Position numbers and translations under genes: made by a program. Under the pieces are notes generated by a model. The model saw only the letters and a list, made by a program, of their open reading frames with translations, was not told where the DNA came from and ran no database searches. DNA of 64,000 bases from Allocatelliglobosispora scoriae (GTDB taxonomy: Bacteria; Actinomycetota; Actinomycetes; Mycobacteriales; Micromonosporaceae): contig NZ_JACHMN010000003.1 of assembly GCF_014204945.1 (NCBI RefSeq), positions 2,108,001 to 2,172,000 on the forward strand. Direction: 5' to 3'. Of the stretch, positions 17,258 to 25,565 are shown piece by piece (the stretch's first letter is position 1; each line of letters begins with the position of its first letter).

Positions 17258-18496
17258 ATGGAAACGTGGTCCGGACATGACATCCCCCGCCTACCCGGTG
17301 CTGGCCAGCAGCTCTACCTCTACGACTCGGCGCGGCAGAGCACGCATCCGAGCGCGCCACGGGGACCGGCCGGGATGTACGTGTGCGGCATCACCCCTTA
17401 CGATGCGACCCACCTCGGCCACGCCGCCACCATGATCACGTTTGACCTCATCAACCGGATGTGGCGCGACGCCGGGCAGGAGGTCCTCTACGTGCAGAAC
17501 GTCACCGACATCGACGACCCGCTGCTGGAGCGCGCCGCTCGCGACAACGAGGACTGGATCGTGCTCGCGATGCGCGAGACCGCGCTGTTCCGCGAGGACA
17601 TGGAGGCGCTGCGGATCATCCCGCCGGCCCACTACGTCGGCGCGGTGGAATCGATCCCGCAGATCGTCGAGAAGATCGCCGAGCTGCTCGAACGCGGCGC
17701 CGCCTACCGGCTGGAGGACGGCACCGGCGATGTCTACTTCGACATCGCGTCGGCGCCCGCCTTCGGCTACGAGTCCAACCTCTCCCGCGAGCAGATGCTG
17801 GTCTACTTCGCGGAGCGCGGCGGCGACCCGACCCGGGCCGGCAAGCGCGACCGCCTCGACCCGCTGCTCTGGCGCGGCATCCGACCCGACGAGCCGAGCT
17901 GGGACGGCGGTGCCCTCGGCCCCGGCCGCCCCGGCTGGCACATCGAGTGCTCCGTCATCGCCCAGCTCCTCATCGGCGACACGATCGACGTCCAGGGCGG
18001 CGGCAACGACCTGCTCTTCCCGCACCACGAGTGCTCCGCCGCGCACGCCGAGGTCCTCACCGGCCGCTCGCCGTTCGCCGCGCACTACGTCCACGCGGGC
18101 ATGATCGGGCTGCACGGCGAGAAGATGAGCAAGTCCAAGGGCAACCTCGTCTTCGTCTCCCGGCTGCGCGCCGACCACACCGACCCCGGTGCGATGCGCC
18201 TGGGCCTGATGGGCGACCACTACCGCGCCGACCGCCAGTGGACCGACGAGGTGCTCAAGGCCGCGGAGCAGCGCCTGGCCAAGTGGCGCCTCGCCGCCGC
18301 GTGCGCCACCGGGCCGTCGGGCGCCGATCTCCTCGCGGGGGTACGCGCCGCGCTCGCCAACGACCTCGACACCCCCCGGGCGATCTCCCTCGTCGACACC
18401 TGGGCGGAGGACGCACTCGCGGGCAGCGGCACGGACCCGGCGTCCCCGGCCCTGATGGCGACCACGGTCGACGCACTGCTCGGCATCAAGCTCTAG
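17258..18496 (+). CDS. mshC: Cysteine:glucosaminyl-inositol ligase MshC (mycothiol synthesis)
   Basis: 412 residues related to class I cysteinyl-tRNA synthetase. It uses ATP to join Cys to GlcN-Ins, the third enzymatic step of mycothiol synthesis in the cytosol. Visible: zinc-ligand Cys43 in [16 protein letters not shown] with the HIGH-like HLGH, the further Zn-site residues in WHIECSVIA and [12 protein letters not shown], and KMSKS at 289-293. The length fits MshC and lacks the anticodon-binding tail of CysS. It ends in hairpin-rich DNA facing arfB. Confidence 0.95.
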   Translation: METWSGHDIPRLPGAGQQLYLYDSARQSTHPSAPRGPAGMYVCGITPYDATHLGHAATMITFDLINRMWRDAGQEVLYVQNVTDIDDPLLERAARDNEDWIVLAMRETALFREDMEALRIIPPAHYVGAVESIPQIVEKIAELLERGAAYRLEDGTGDVYFDIASAPAFGYESNLSREQMLVYFAERGGDPTRAGKRDRLDPLLWRGIRPDEPSWDGGALGPGRPGWHIECSVIAQLLIGDTIDVQGGGNDLLFPHHECSAAHAEVLTGRSPFAAHYVHAGMIGLHGEKMSKSKGNLVFVSRLRADHTDPGAMRLGLMGDHYRADRQWTDEVLKAAEQRLAKWRLAAACATGPSGADLLAGVRAALANDLDTPRAISLVDTWAEDALAGSGTDPASPALMATTVDALLGIKL

Positions 18497-18514
18497 CCGT
18501 CTGCGCAGCCCCAC

Positions 18515-18547
18515 GATCGCCGCAACTCTTCAAGAGTTGCGGCGATC
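18515..18547. repeat. Palindromic element family B (AACTCTT core), simple copy
   Basis: A 33-nt palindrome with 16-bp arms (GATCGCCGCAACTCTT and its complement) around one base, 18 nt after the mshC stop. It can act as a terminator. The same arm recurs at 18679, 19212, 31393, 40702 and 56238, and in altered form at 49242. Confidence 0.85.
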
Positions 18548-18556
18548 TCGGGTGCG

Positions 18557-18604
18557 GTCACGTTCGCGCCCCGTCACGCTCGCGCCCCGTCCCGCTTGCG
18601 CCCC
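18557..18604. repeat. 16-nt tandem repeat, three units
   Basis: Units GTCACGTTCGCGCCCC, GTCACGCTCGCGCCCC and GTCCCGCTTGCGCCCC run head to tail and lead straight into the left arm of the next palindrome, which also begins GTCACG. Confidence 0.8.
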
Positions 18605-18673
18605 GTCACGTTTTGCAGCAAAGCGTGGCCATGTCGCGCCACGAGGCCACGCTTTGCTGCAAAACGTGACGGG
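18602..18673. repeat. Palindromic element family C (TTTTGCAGCAAAGC core), copy 1
   Basis: Perfect 29-bp arms (18602-18630 and 18645-18673) around a 14-nt loop. Related copies are at 49127-49194 and, diverged and inverted, at 20616-20676. Confidence 0.85.
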
Positions 18674-18678
18674 CGATA

Positions 18679-18710
18679 GGACCAACTCTTCAAGAGTTGC
18701 GGCGATCTTG
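18679..18710. repeat. Element family B half-copy, left of arfB
   Basis: 32 nt from GGACCAACTCTT to GCGGCGATCTTG, ending 4 nt before the arfB stop codon. It is the inverted partner of 19212-19243 on the other side of arfB. Confidence 0.8.
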
Positions 18711-18713
18711 GGG

Positions 18714-19139
18714 TCAGTCGTCGCCTGCGCGGCGGTGGCGCTTGATGTCGCTGCGGCGCTTCTTCGCCGAGATGCGGCGCTCGACCGAGCCGCGGGACGG
18801 CCGGGTGGGGCGGCGCGGTGCCGCCGGTGGTGCGATCGCGTCGGCGACCAGGGCGATCAGCCGCGCCTCGGCGGCCTCGCGGTTGCGCAGCTGGGCGCGG
18901 TGCTCGGAGGCCGCGATGGTGATCGTGCCGTCGACGAGGCGACCGGCCAGCCGCTCCATCGCCCGGGCGTGCAGGGCCGGGGTGAGCGCGGCGGACGCGG
19001 CGAGGTTCCAGGAGAGCTCGACCCGGGAGTCGGCGGTGTTGACCCCCTGGCCGCCCGGTCCGCCCGACCGGGAGAAGCGCAGGCTCAGCTCGGCCTCGGG
19101 GATCCCCACACCGGGCCGGATCGTCAGCGGTCCCGGCAC
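18714..19139 (-). CDS. arfB: Peptidyl-tRNA hydrolase ArfB (ICT1/YaeJ family)
   Basis: 141 residues. It carries the release-factor GGQ loop (SGGPGGQGVNTADSRVEL, about residues 25-42) and a basic tail (RRISAKKRRSDIKRHRR). In E. coli ArfB the tail enters the empty mRNA channel and the GGQ hydrolyses peptidyl-tRNA on stalled ribosomes. The start is a GTG; no strong ribosome site is seen. The gene is convergent with mshC and is bracketed by inverted family B half-elements. Confidence 0.9.
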   Translation of the reverse strand: MPGPLTIRPGVGIPEAELSLRFSRSGGPGGQGVNTADSRVELSWNLAASAALTPALHARAMERLAGRLVDGTITIAASEHRAQLRNREAAEARLIALVADAIAPPAAPRRPTRPSRGSVERRISAKKRRSDIKRHRRAGDD

Positions 19140-19211
19140 GCCGCACCTGCGCTCGTCACGCGCTCAGGCTACGCCAGAGCGATCTTGCCCGCCCAGGTCG
19201 GTGGTTCGCCC

Positions 19212-19243
19212 AAGATCGCCGCAACTCTTCAAGAGTTGGTCCG
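19212..19243. repeat. Element family B half-copy, right of arfB
   Basis: 32 nt from CAAGATCGCCGC to GTTGGTCC. It is the reverse complement of 18679-18710 apart from the central base. In the full copy at 56238-56315 the same two halves are 8 nt apart. Confidence 0.8.
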
Positions 19244-19272
19244 ATGAGAGGCGGCGCGGCACCGCCACCGGC

Positions 19273-19557
19273 TCACCGGGGGCGGGGCGACGGGCGGCGG
19301 GACGGAACGCGGGGAGCGGCCACCCGGGGCGCGGGTTGGCGCGGTGCGGGCGATTCGGCCATTGCACGGGCACGGCGGCGGTAGAGCAGCGTCGTCGCAC
19401 CGGCGAGGAAGACGCAGAGTGCACCGACGACGACGAGACCGGCGCCGCCGGTGCCCTGGACGATCGCGGTCACGAAGACCGCCAGCGTCAGGGTCAGCAG
19501 TCCCAGGCAGATCACGGCGCCGACGGTGGTCGCGACAGTGGAGGGGCGAGGGCTCAT
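19273..19557 (-). CDS. Small membrane protein with basic tail
   Basis: 94 residues: a short N-terminus (MSPRPSTVATT), two hydrophobic helices (about 10-55) separated by a short turn, and a C-terminal tail rich in Arg, Pro and Ala. No family recognised. The start was chosen for length and hydrophobicity; an in-frame ATG 30 nt upstream is possible. Confidence 0.6.
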   Translation of the reverse strand: MSPRPSTVATTVGAVICLGLLTLTLAVFVTAIVQGTGGAGLVVVGALCVFLAGATTLLYRRRARAMAESPAPRQPAPRVAAPRVPSRRPSPRPR

Positions 19558-19663
19558 CAGCCCATCTTCACCCGGAAAGGGGCGCATCGGGCGCAACCCA
19601 GCGTGTCGCGGACCCGACAGATCACTTTCGGCGGCCGAATGCGCCCAGCTCACGGGGTGTGGA

Positions 19664-20497
19664 TCAGGTCGACGGACCGGGGTCGATGTCGATGAGCGGG
19701 TCCACGTCCGGGCGTGGCTCGGGGATCTTGTACTCCTCGGTGAGCGCCGTCATCGGCCCAGGCCAGGTGGCCTCCGCGACCTCGATCGGGCGGTGCTCGG
19801 CGTCGAACGCCACGTGCAGCAGGTGCAGCACCGGCGTGTCGGCGCGGATCTGCAGCACCTCCGCCTCGTCGCGGGTGGGCAGCCGGGCGGTCACCTGGTC
19901 GGTCGCCGAGACGTAGCGTCGGCCGGTCACCTCCTCCACCTCCTGGTAGAGCGGCCGGCCGAACGCCTCGAACCGCTCCACCGACGAACCGCGGATGTCG
20001 GCCGGGCGGAACCAGGACGCGCCGACCTCCACGGGCGACTCCTGCGTACGCACGATGTGCCGACGGCACAGCAGGGGAGTGCCGTCGACGACGCCGAACG
20101 CATCGGTGATCTCCGACGGCGCGGGTTCCGTGCTGACCGAGACGAGGTGCTGGCGGTAGCGGGCGGCGAGATCCGCGTGGTAGCCCCGGTGCGTGCCGTA
20201 GCGGCCCCGGGAGAGCCGGTTGAGGCGCCGCCGGGTGCCCCGGACATAGGTGCCCGAGCCCGGCTTCGTGATCAGCAGGCCCTCGAGCCGGAGCTGGTCC
20301 ACGGTGCGCTGGATCGTCTGCTTGGCGACACCGAACATCGTCGCCATCGCCGGGATGCTGGGCAGCCGCTCGCCCGCCGCCCAGTCGCCGCGCCGGATCC
20401 TGGCTCGCAGGTTGGTCGCGATCTGGCGGTGGGGGGACTCCGCCGCGCCCGGGTTCACCCCGGTCGAGGTCTCCGCGTCACGTAGAGGCATGAACAT
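19664..20497 (-). CDS. GntR family regulator with UTRA domain
   Basis: 277 residues. The N-terminal GntR winged helix (about 23-90) shows HRQIATNLRARIRRGDW, LPSIPAMATMFGVAKQTIQRTVDQLRLEGLL and PGSGTYV. The C-terminal half is a UTRA ligand-binding domain (about 115-260), as in the HutC subfamily, with PLLCRRHIV and EVAEATWP. The ligand is unknown. A CCTAG-N4-CTAGG dyad lies 27-40 nt upstream. The first ATG or the ATG two codons later could be the start. No obvious target operon adjoins it. Confidence 0.88.
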   Translation of the reverse strand: MFMPLRDAETSTGVNPGAAESPHRQIATNLRARIRRGDWAAGERLPSIPAMATMFGVAKQTIQRTVDQLRLEGLLITKPGSGTYVRGTRRRLNRLSRGRYGTHRGYHADLAARYRQHLVSVSTEPAPSEITDAFGVVDGTPLLCRRHIVRTQESPVEVGASWFRPADIRGSSVERFEAFGRPLYQEVEEVTGRRYVSATDQVTARLPTRDEAEVLQIRADTPVLHLLHVAFDAEHRPIEVAEATWPGPMTALTEEYKIPEPRPDVDPLIDIDPGPST

Positions 20498-20523
20498 GAG
20501 TATGCGTGCCCCGATGTCCGAAA

Positions 20524-20537
20524 CCTAGCTTCCTAGG
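20524..20537. promoter_or_regulatory. Dyad CCTAG-CTTC-CTAGG, likely GntR operator
   Basis: Perfect 5-bp arms with a 4-nt spacer, upstream of the gntR start, in the usual position for autoregulation by a GntR protein. The assignment is inference from position and symmetry. Confidence 0.5.
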
Positions 20538-20615
20538 CCGACCTACGCGGTGTGTCGCGCCCGAGCCCTACCGCGCCACCCGCCCGACGTGTCCTTTTCC
20601 GCACCGGTCAGCGGC

Positions 20616-20676
20616 CGTCTCGTTTCGCGGCAAAGCATGGCCTCGCCCCGCGAAATGGCACGCTTCGCCGCAGACG
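20616..20676. repeat. Diverged copy of palindromic element family C
   Basis: 61 nt aligning with the reverse complement of 18602-18673. Both the arms (CGTTTCGCGGCAAAGC against CGTTTTGCAGCAAAGC) and the loop (GCCTCG...CGCGA..ATGG) are recognisable with many substitutions. It is about 50 nt past the PAC2 stop. The rest of the gap 20498-20724 holds only the gntR control region. Confidence 0.65.
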
Positions 20677-20724
20677 CAACCAGGGCCCGCTGCCGAAGCA
20701 ACGAGCCCTGTGTTGGAAATCCGA

Positions 20725-21588
20725 CTAGAAGATGGAGGCGCTGCCGCCGCCACCCCGGCGGCGCAGGTACTTCTCGAACTCGCTGGCGATCTCGTCGCCG
20801 CTCAACGGCTGAATCCCCGAGTCGCCGGCCCGCTCCTCCAGCTCGCGGAGGTATTCGCCCAGCTCGGCGTCCTGCTCGCCGGCCGCGCGGACCTTCTCCT
20901 CCCACTCGGCCGACTCCTCGGCCAGGTCACCCACGGGTACGGCGAGGTCGAGGACCTCCTCCACCCGGTGCAGCAGGGCGAGCGTCGCCTTCGGGCAGGG
21001 CGGGTTGTTGGCGTAGTGCGGCACGTGCACCCAGAAGGAGAGTGAGTCGAAGTCGGCCCGCTGGGCGGCGTCGTGCAGCACCCCCACGATGCCCGTGGGC
21101 CCGTCGTAGCGGGTCGGGGTGAGCCGGAACCGCTCGATCACCTCGGAGCCGTTGGCGCTCCCGCTGATCGGCAGCGGCCTGCTGTAGGGGACGTCGGCGA
21201 GCAGGGCGCCCAGCAGCACGACCCGGCTCACCTCCAGGCTGTGGCAGAGCTCCAGGATGTCGGAGCAGAAGCCCCGCCAGCGCATATTCGGCTCGATGCC
21301 CCGGATGAGCACGACATCGCGCTCGGCGCCGGGCGGCGAGGCGACCAGAAAACGTGTCGTCGGCCACTCGATGCGGCGGGTGTCGCCGTCGACGAGGCTG
21401 ATCATGGGTCGGGTCACCTGGAAGTCGTAGTAGTCCTCCGGGTCGATGGCGGCCACCTGCTTGGCATCCCAGACCTGCTCGAGGTGGTCGAGGGTCGAGG
21501 ACGCGGCGTCAGCGGCGTCGTTCCAGCCCTCAAAGGCCGCGATCGCCACGGGGGAACGGAGAACGGGCAGTCCGTCGAACTCACTCAC
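20725..21588 (-). CDS. PAC2 family protein (proteasome assembly chaperone-like)
   Basis: 287 residues with the PAC2 pattern AIAAFEGWNDAADAASSTLDHL at the start, DYYDFQVTRP, LIRGIEPNMRW and WVHVPHYANNPPCPKATLALL. In eukaryotes PAC2 helps 20S assembly; the actinomycete proteins have no settled role. The C-terminus is acidic and ends in a Gly-rich RRRGGGGSASIF. It starts at a GTG with TAGGCT 6 nt upstream and is divergent from metH. Confidence 0.9.
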   Translation of the reverse strand: MSEFDGLPVLRSPVAIAAFEGWNDAADAASSTLDHLEQVWDAKQVAAIDPEDYYDFQVTRPMISLVDGDTRRIEWPTTRFLVASPPGAERDVVLIRGIEPNMRWRGFCSDILELCHSLEVSRVVLLGALLADVPYSRPLPISGSANGSEVIERFRLTPTRYDGPTGIVGVLHDAAQRADFDSLSFWVHVPHYANNPPCPKATLALLHRVEEVLDLAVPVGDLAEESAEWEEKVRAAGEQDAELGEYLRELEERAGDSGIQPLSGDEIASEFEKYLRRRGGGGSASIF

Positions 21589-21594
21589 ACCGAC

Positions 21595-21600
21595 AGCCTA
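21595..21600 (-). promoter_or_regulatory. -10 hexamer TAGGCT, N6, GTG (leaderless layout)
   Basis: On the minus strand TAGGCT is followed by 6 nt and the GTG of the PAC2 gene at 21588. The same hexamer and spacing precede metH and the gene at 33265. Confidence 0.65.
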
Positions 21601-21745
21601 CGTTGGTCCGCGTAAGACGCCCGGCGCTCGGCGACCGTGGCGCGTCGCCGCCGTCCGTTCCGACCCCGGTGGCCCGAACGGTTATCGGCACTCATCATCC
21701 GGGACGTGCCCCTACCGCAGTAAGCGAGCTCGGAGCTCAGTCAAT

Positions 21746-21751
21746 TAGGCT
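21746..21751 (+). promoter_or_regulatory. -10 hexamer TAGGCT, N6, GTG (leaderless layout)
   Basis: TAGGCT is followed by GGGAGG and the metH GTG at 21758. The GGGAGG touches the start codon, too close to serve as a Shine-Dalgarno site. No B12 riboswitch can fit between promoter and start. Confidence 0.65.
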
Positions 21752-21757
21752 GGGAGG

Positions 21758-24700
21758 GTGACGAACGCTTTTCTTGCCGCCCTGCGTGACCGCATTCTCA
21801 TCGCCGACGGTGCCATGGGCACGATGCTTCAGGCCGCCGACCCCACGATGGACGACTTCGCGGGCTACGAGGGCTGCAACGAGGTCCTCAACGTCACCCG
21901 CCCCGACATCGTCAGTTCGGTCCACGACGCGTACTTCGCGGCGGGTTCGGACTGCGTCGAGACCAACACGTTCGGCGCCAATCTCGCCGCGCTCGGCGAG
22001 TACGAGATCGCCGACAAGATCTATGAATACTCCAAGGCGGGTGCGGCGATCGCCAAGGAGGTCGCGCACGGCTACTCGACCGCCGACCGGCGGCGGTTCG
22101 TGATCGGCTCGGTCGGCCCGGGAACGAAGCTGCCGACGCTGGGGCACATGCCGTACGCGAAGCTGCGCGACGCGTACCAGATCAACTCGGCGGGTCTGAT
22201 CGACGGCGGTGCCGACGCGATCCTCGTCGAGACCTGCCAGGACCTGCTGCAGACCAAGGCCGCCGTCATCGGTGCCAAGCGGGCCATCGCGGCGAGCGGG
22301 CTGGAGATCGCCCTCGTCTGCCAGGTGACCGTCGAGACGACCGGCACGATGCTGCTGGGCAGTGAGATCGGTGCGGCGCTGACGGCACTGGAGCCGCTCG
22401 GCATCGACCTGCTCGGCATGAACTGCGCCACGGGACCGGCGGAGATGTCGGAGCACCTGCGCTACCTGTCCAAGCACGGCCGCGTACCCATCAGCGTCAT
22501 GCCCAACGCCGGCCTGCCGCAGCTGACCGCGGACGGCGCCCACTATCCGCTGACCCCCGCGGAGCTGGCGGAGGCGCTGGACCGGTTCGTCAAGGAGTAC
22601 GGCGCGCAGCTGATCGGCGGCTGCTGCGGCACCACCCCGGAGCACATCCGCCAGGTCGTCGAGAAGCTGCACGGCGCCACCCCGACGGTGCGGCAGCCGG
22701 AGCGCGAGCCCGGCATCGCGTCGCTCTACCACCACGTGCCGTTCCAGCAGGACGCCAGCGTGCTGATGGTGGGGGAGCGGACCAACGCCAACGGTTCCAA
22801 GGCGTTCCGGGAGGCGATGCTCGGCGGTGACTACAACGCGTGCATCGAGATCGCCCGCGACCAGGCCCGCGACGGCTCCCACCTGCTCGACCTCTGCATC
22901 GACTACGTCGGCCGCGACGGCGCCGACGACATGCGCGAACTCGCCGGGCGCTTCGCCACCGCCTCGACGCTGCCGATCATGCTGGACTCGACCGAGCCCA
23001 ACGTCATCGAGGCCGGCCTGGAGATGCTCGGCGGCCGGTCGATCGTCAACTCGGTGAACTACGAGGACGGCGACGGCCCCACCTCGCGCTTCGCCCGGAT
23101 GATGCCCCTGGTCAAGGAGCACGGCGCGGCCGTGGTCGCGCTCACCATCGACGAGGAGGGCCAGGCCCGCACCGCCGAGTGGAAGGTGCGGGTCGCGACC
23201 CGGCTCATCGAGGACCTGACCGGCAACTGGGGCATGCGGATCGAGGACATCCTCGTCGACTGCCTGACCTTCCCGATCGCCACCGGCCAGGAGGAGACCC
23301 GCCGCGACGGCATCGAGACGATCGAGGCGATCAAGGAGATCACCCGGCTGCACCCCGGCATCAACTTCACGCTGGGCGTCTCCAACATCTCCTTCGGCCT
23401 CAACCCGGCCGCACGGCAGGTGCTCAACTCGGTCTTCCTCAACGAGTGCGTCGAGGCCGGTCTGACCAGCGCCATCGTGCACGCGAGCAAGATCCTGCCG
23501 ATGGCCCGGATCCCCGAGGAGCAGCGCACCGTCGCCCTCGACATGGTCTACGACCGCCGCGAATACGATGCGGACGGCCAGGTCACCTACGACCCGCTGA
23601 CCCGCTTCCTCGACCTCTTCGAGGGCGTCGACGTCGCGTCGGCGCGGGCCTCCCGGGCCGAGGAGCTGATGCAGCTCCCGCTCGACGAGCGGCTGGCCCG
23701 GCGCATCGTCGACGGCGAGCGCAACGGCCTCGAGGCCGACCTCGACACCGCGCTCACCCAGCGCAGCGCCCTGTCGATCATCAACGACATCCTGCTGGAG
23801 GGCATGAAGACGGTCGGCGACCTCTTCGGCTCCGGCCAGATGCAGCTCCCGTTCGTGCTCCAGTCGGCCGAGGTGATGAAGACCGCGGTCGCCTACCTGG
23901 AGCCGCACATGGAGCGGGCCGAGGGCGAGGGCAAGGGCACGATCGTGCTCGCCACGGTCAAGGGCGACGTGCACGACATCGGCAAGAACCTCGTCGACAT
24001 CATCCTGAGCAACAACGGCTACACGGTCGTCAACATCGGCATCAAGCAGCCGATCAACGCGATCCTCGACGCCGCCGAGGAGCACCGCGCCGACGCGATC
24101 GGCATGTCCGGCCTGCTGGTGAAGAGCACCGTCATCATGAAGGAGAATCTGGCCGAGATGCTGGCCCGCGGCCTGCACAGCCGGTTCCCGGTGATGCTCG
24201 GCGGCGCCGCGCTGACCCGCTCCTTCGTCGAGGACGACCTGCGCGACCTCTTCGAGGGCGGCGAGGTGCACTACGCCCGCGACGCCTTCGAGGGCCTCGC
24301 TCTGATGGACAAGGTGATGACCGCCAAGCGCGGCGGGGTCGCGGTCGTCGACGAGGAGCGCGAGGCGAAGCTCGCCGAGCGCCGGGCCCGTCGGGAGAAG
24401 CACCGCGCGCAGGTCACGGCCGATCTCCCCGATCTCTATGACGCGACGGTACGCAGTGATGTCGCCCTCGATGTCGAGGTCCCGACGCCGTCCTTCCTCG
24501 GCAGCCGGGTCGTCAAGGGCCTGGTCCTCAGCGACTACGCGTCGATGCTGGACGAGCGGGCTCTCTTCCTCGGCCAGTGGGGCCTCAAGGGGGCCAGGGC
24601 AGGCCAGGGCCCGTCCTATGAGGAGCTGGTGGAGACCGAGGGCCGTCCCCGGCTGCGTTACTGGCTCGACCGGCTCGCCTCCGAGCAGGTGCTGGAGTCG

Positions 24701-25288
24701 GCGGTGGTCTACGGGTTCTTCCAGGCGTACTCGGAGGGCAATGACCTGGTCGTGCTGCACGACGGCGGCCAGGAGACCCGGTTCACCTTCCCGCGGCAGC
24801 GGCAGGAGCGGCGGCTGTGCCTGGCCGACTTCTTCAAGCCGAAGGAGTCCGGCGAGCTCGACGTCGTGGGGATGCAGCTGGTGACGGTCGGGCACCCGGT
24901 CAGCGAATATGCCAACAAGCTCTTCGCGGCGAACGCCTACCGGGATTACCTGGAGGTGCACGGGCTCTCCGTGCAGTTGACCGAGGCGCTCGCGGAGTAC
25001 TGGCACCAGCGCGTCCGCCGGGAGCTGGCGCTGGCCAACGGCCGGACCGTGGCGTCGGACGACCCGACGGACCTGGCGGGGATCCTGAAGAACGACTACC
25101 GCGGCTGCCGGTACGCGTTCGGCTACCCGGCCTGCCCGGAGCTGGAGGACCGCGCCAAGATCGTGTCGCTGCTGGACGCGGGGCGGATCGGCGTGGAGCT
25201 GTCCGAGGAGTTCCAGCTGCACCCGGAGCAGGCGACGGACGCGATCATCGTCCACCACCCGGAGGCGAACTACTTCAACGCGAAGTAG
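21758..25288 (+). CDS. metH: Cobalamin-dependent methionine synthase MetH
   Basis: 1176 residues with all four MetH modules. The homocysteine domain (1-320) has GAMGTMLQ and the zinc-ligand pair in IGGCCGTTPEHI. The methyltetrahydrofolate domain (about 335-610) starts VGERTNANGSKAF. The B12 domain (about 640-870) has GDVHDIGKN with the cobalt-ligand His. The reactivation domain (about 890-1176) has YPACPELEDR near the end. It methylates homocysteine from 5-methyl-THF in the cytosol. It stands alone and ends at a strong hairpin. Confidence 0.97.
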   Translation: MTNAFLAALRDRILIADGAMGTMLQAADPTMDDFAGYEGCNEVLNVTRPDIVSSVHDAYFAAGSDCVETNTFGANLAALGEYEIADKIYEYSKAGAAIAKEVAHGYSTADRRRFVIGSVGPGTKLPTLGHMPYAKLRDAYQINSAGLIDGGADAILVETCQDLLQTKAAVIGAKRAIAASGLEIALVCQVTVETTGTMLLGSEIGAALTALEPLGIDLLGMNCATGPAEMSEHLRYLSKHGRVPISVMPNAGLPQLTADGAHYPLTPAELAEALDRFVKEYGAQLIGGCCGTTPEHIRQVVEKLHGATPTVRQPEREPGIASLYHHVPFQQDASVLMVGERTNANGSKAFREAMLGGDYNACIEIARDQARDGSHLLDLCIDYVGRDGADDMRELAGRFATASTLPIMLDSTEPNVIEAGLEMLGGRSIVNSVNYEDGDGPTSRFARMMPLVKEHGAAVVALTIDEEGQARTAEWKVRVATRLIEDLTGNWGMRIEDILVDCLTFPIATGQEETRRDGIETIEAIKEITRLHPGINFTLGVSNISFGLNPAARQVLNSVFLNECVEAGLTSAIVHASKILPMARIPEEQRTVALDMVYDRREYDADGQVTYDPLTRFLDLFEGVDVASARASRAEELMQLPLDERLARRIVDGERNGLEADLDTALTQRSALSIINDILLEGMKTVGDLFGSGQMQLPFVLQSAEVMKTAVAYLEPHMERAEGEGKGTIVLATVKGDVHDIGKNLVDIILSNNGYTVVNIGIKQPINAILDAAEEHRADAIGMSGLLVKSTVIMKENLAEMLARGLHSRFPVMLGGAALTRSFVEDDLRDLFEGGEVHYARDAFEGLALMDKVMTAKRGGVAVVDEEREAKLAERRARREKHRAQVTADLPDLYDATVRSDVALDVEVPTPSFLGSRVVKGLVLSDYASMLDERALFLGQWGLKGARAGQGPSYEELVETEGRPRLRYWLDRLASEQVLESAVVYGFFQAYSEGNDLVVLHDGGQETRFTFPRQRQERRLCLADFFKPKESGELDVVGMQLVTVGHPVSEYANKLFAANAYRDYLEVHGLSVQLTEALAEYWHQRVRRELALANGRTVASDDPTDLAGILKNDYRGCRYAFGYPACPELEDRAKIVSLLDAGRIGVELSEEFQLHPEQATDAIIVHHPEANYFNAK

Positions 25289-25309
25289 GAGTTGGACTCG
25301 TACCGAAAA

Positions 25310-25339
25310 GAACGCCGTCAAGAAATCTTGACGGCGTTC
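25310..25339 (+). terminator. metH hairpin terminator
   Basis: A perfect 14-bp stem (25310-25323 with 25326-25339, GAACGCCGTCAAGA) begins 22 nt after the metH stop. The next gene is convergent, so it may serve both directions. Confidence 0.75.
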
Positions 25340-25367
25340 TCGGTCAGTGTTGCCCGTGTCGAATCGG

Positions 25368-25565
25368 CTAGGCGGCGCGCTGCTGCGGCTCCCACGGCTT
25401 CGGGATGGCCTCCAGGCGGGTGAGGTGCTCACGGTGCCGACGAGCGCTTACCTCGTCCCCGGCAGCCACGGCCTCGGACAGCCAGCCCTGGATCATCGCC
25501 ACGAACTCCTCGTGATCGCGGCGCTCGATCTCGCGCAGTGCCGCGAAGTGCTCCTCAACGGTCAT
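25368..25565 (-). CDS. Small charged helical protein
   Basis: 65 residues, largely helical and highly charged (EEHFAALREIERRDHEEF, RRHREHLTRLEAIPKP). No family recognised. Its ATG overlaps the TGA of the upstream 60-residue gene by 4 nt (ATGA), so the two are translationally coupled. Base composition here is less GC-rich than in neighbouring genes, which may indicate an accessory origin. Confidence 0.65.
   Translation of the reverse strand: MTVEEHFAALREIERRDHEEFVAMIQGWLSEAVAAGDEVSARRHREHLTRLEAIPKPWEPQQRAA

Noticed and set aside
17258-18496. Cysteinyl-tRNA synthetase CysS
   Set aside because: The protein is only 412 residues and lacks the C-terminal anticodon-binding region; context and length fit MshC.
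18497-18713. Possible CRISPR array from repeated short sequences after mshC
   Set aside because: The repeats are palindromes and 16-nt direct tandem repeats without regular unique spacers, and no cas genes are nearby.
21737-25432. Very long open frame antisense to metH
   Set aside because: High-GC codon bias opens the opposite strand; the translation is low-complexity Arg/Gly/Val/Asp-rich with no domain, while metH is unmistakable.
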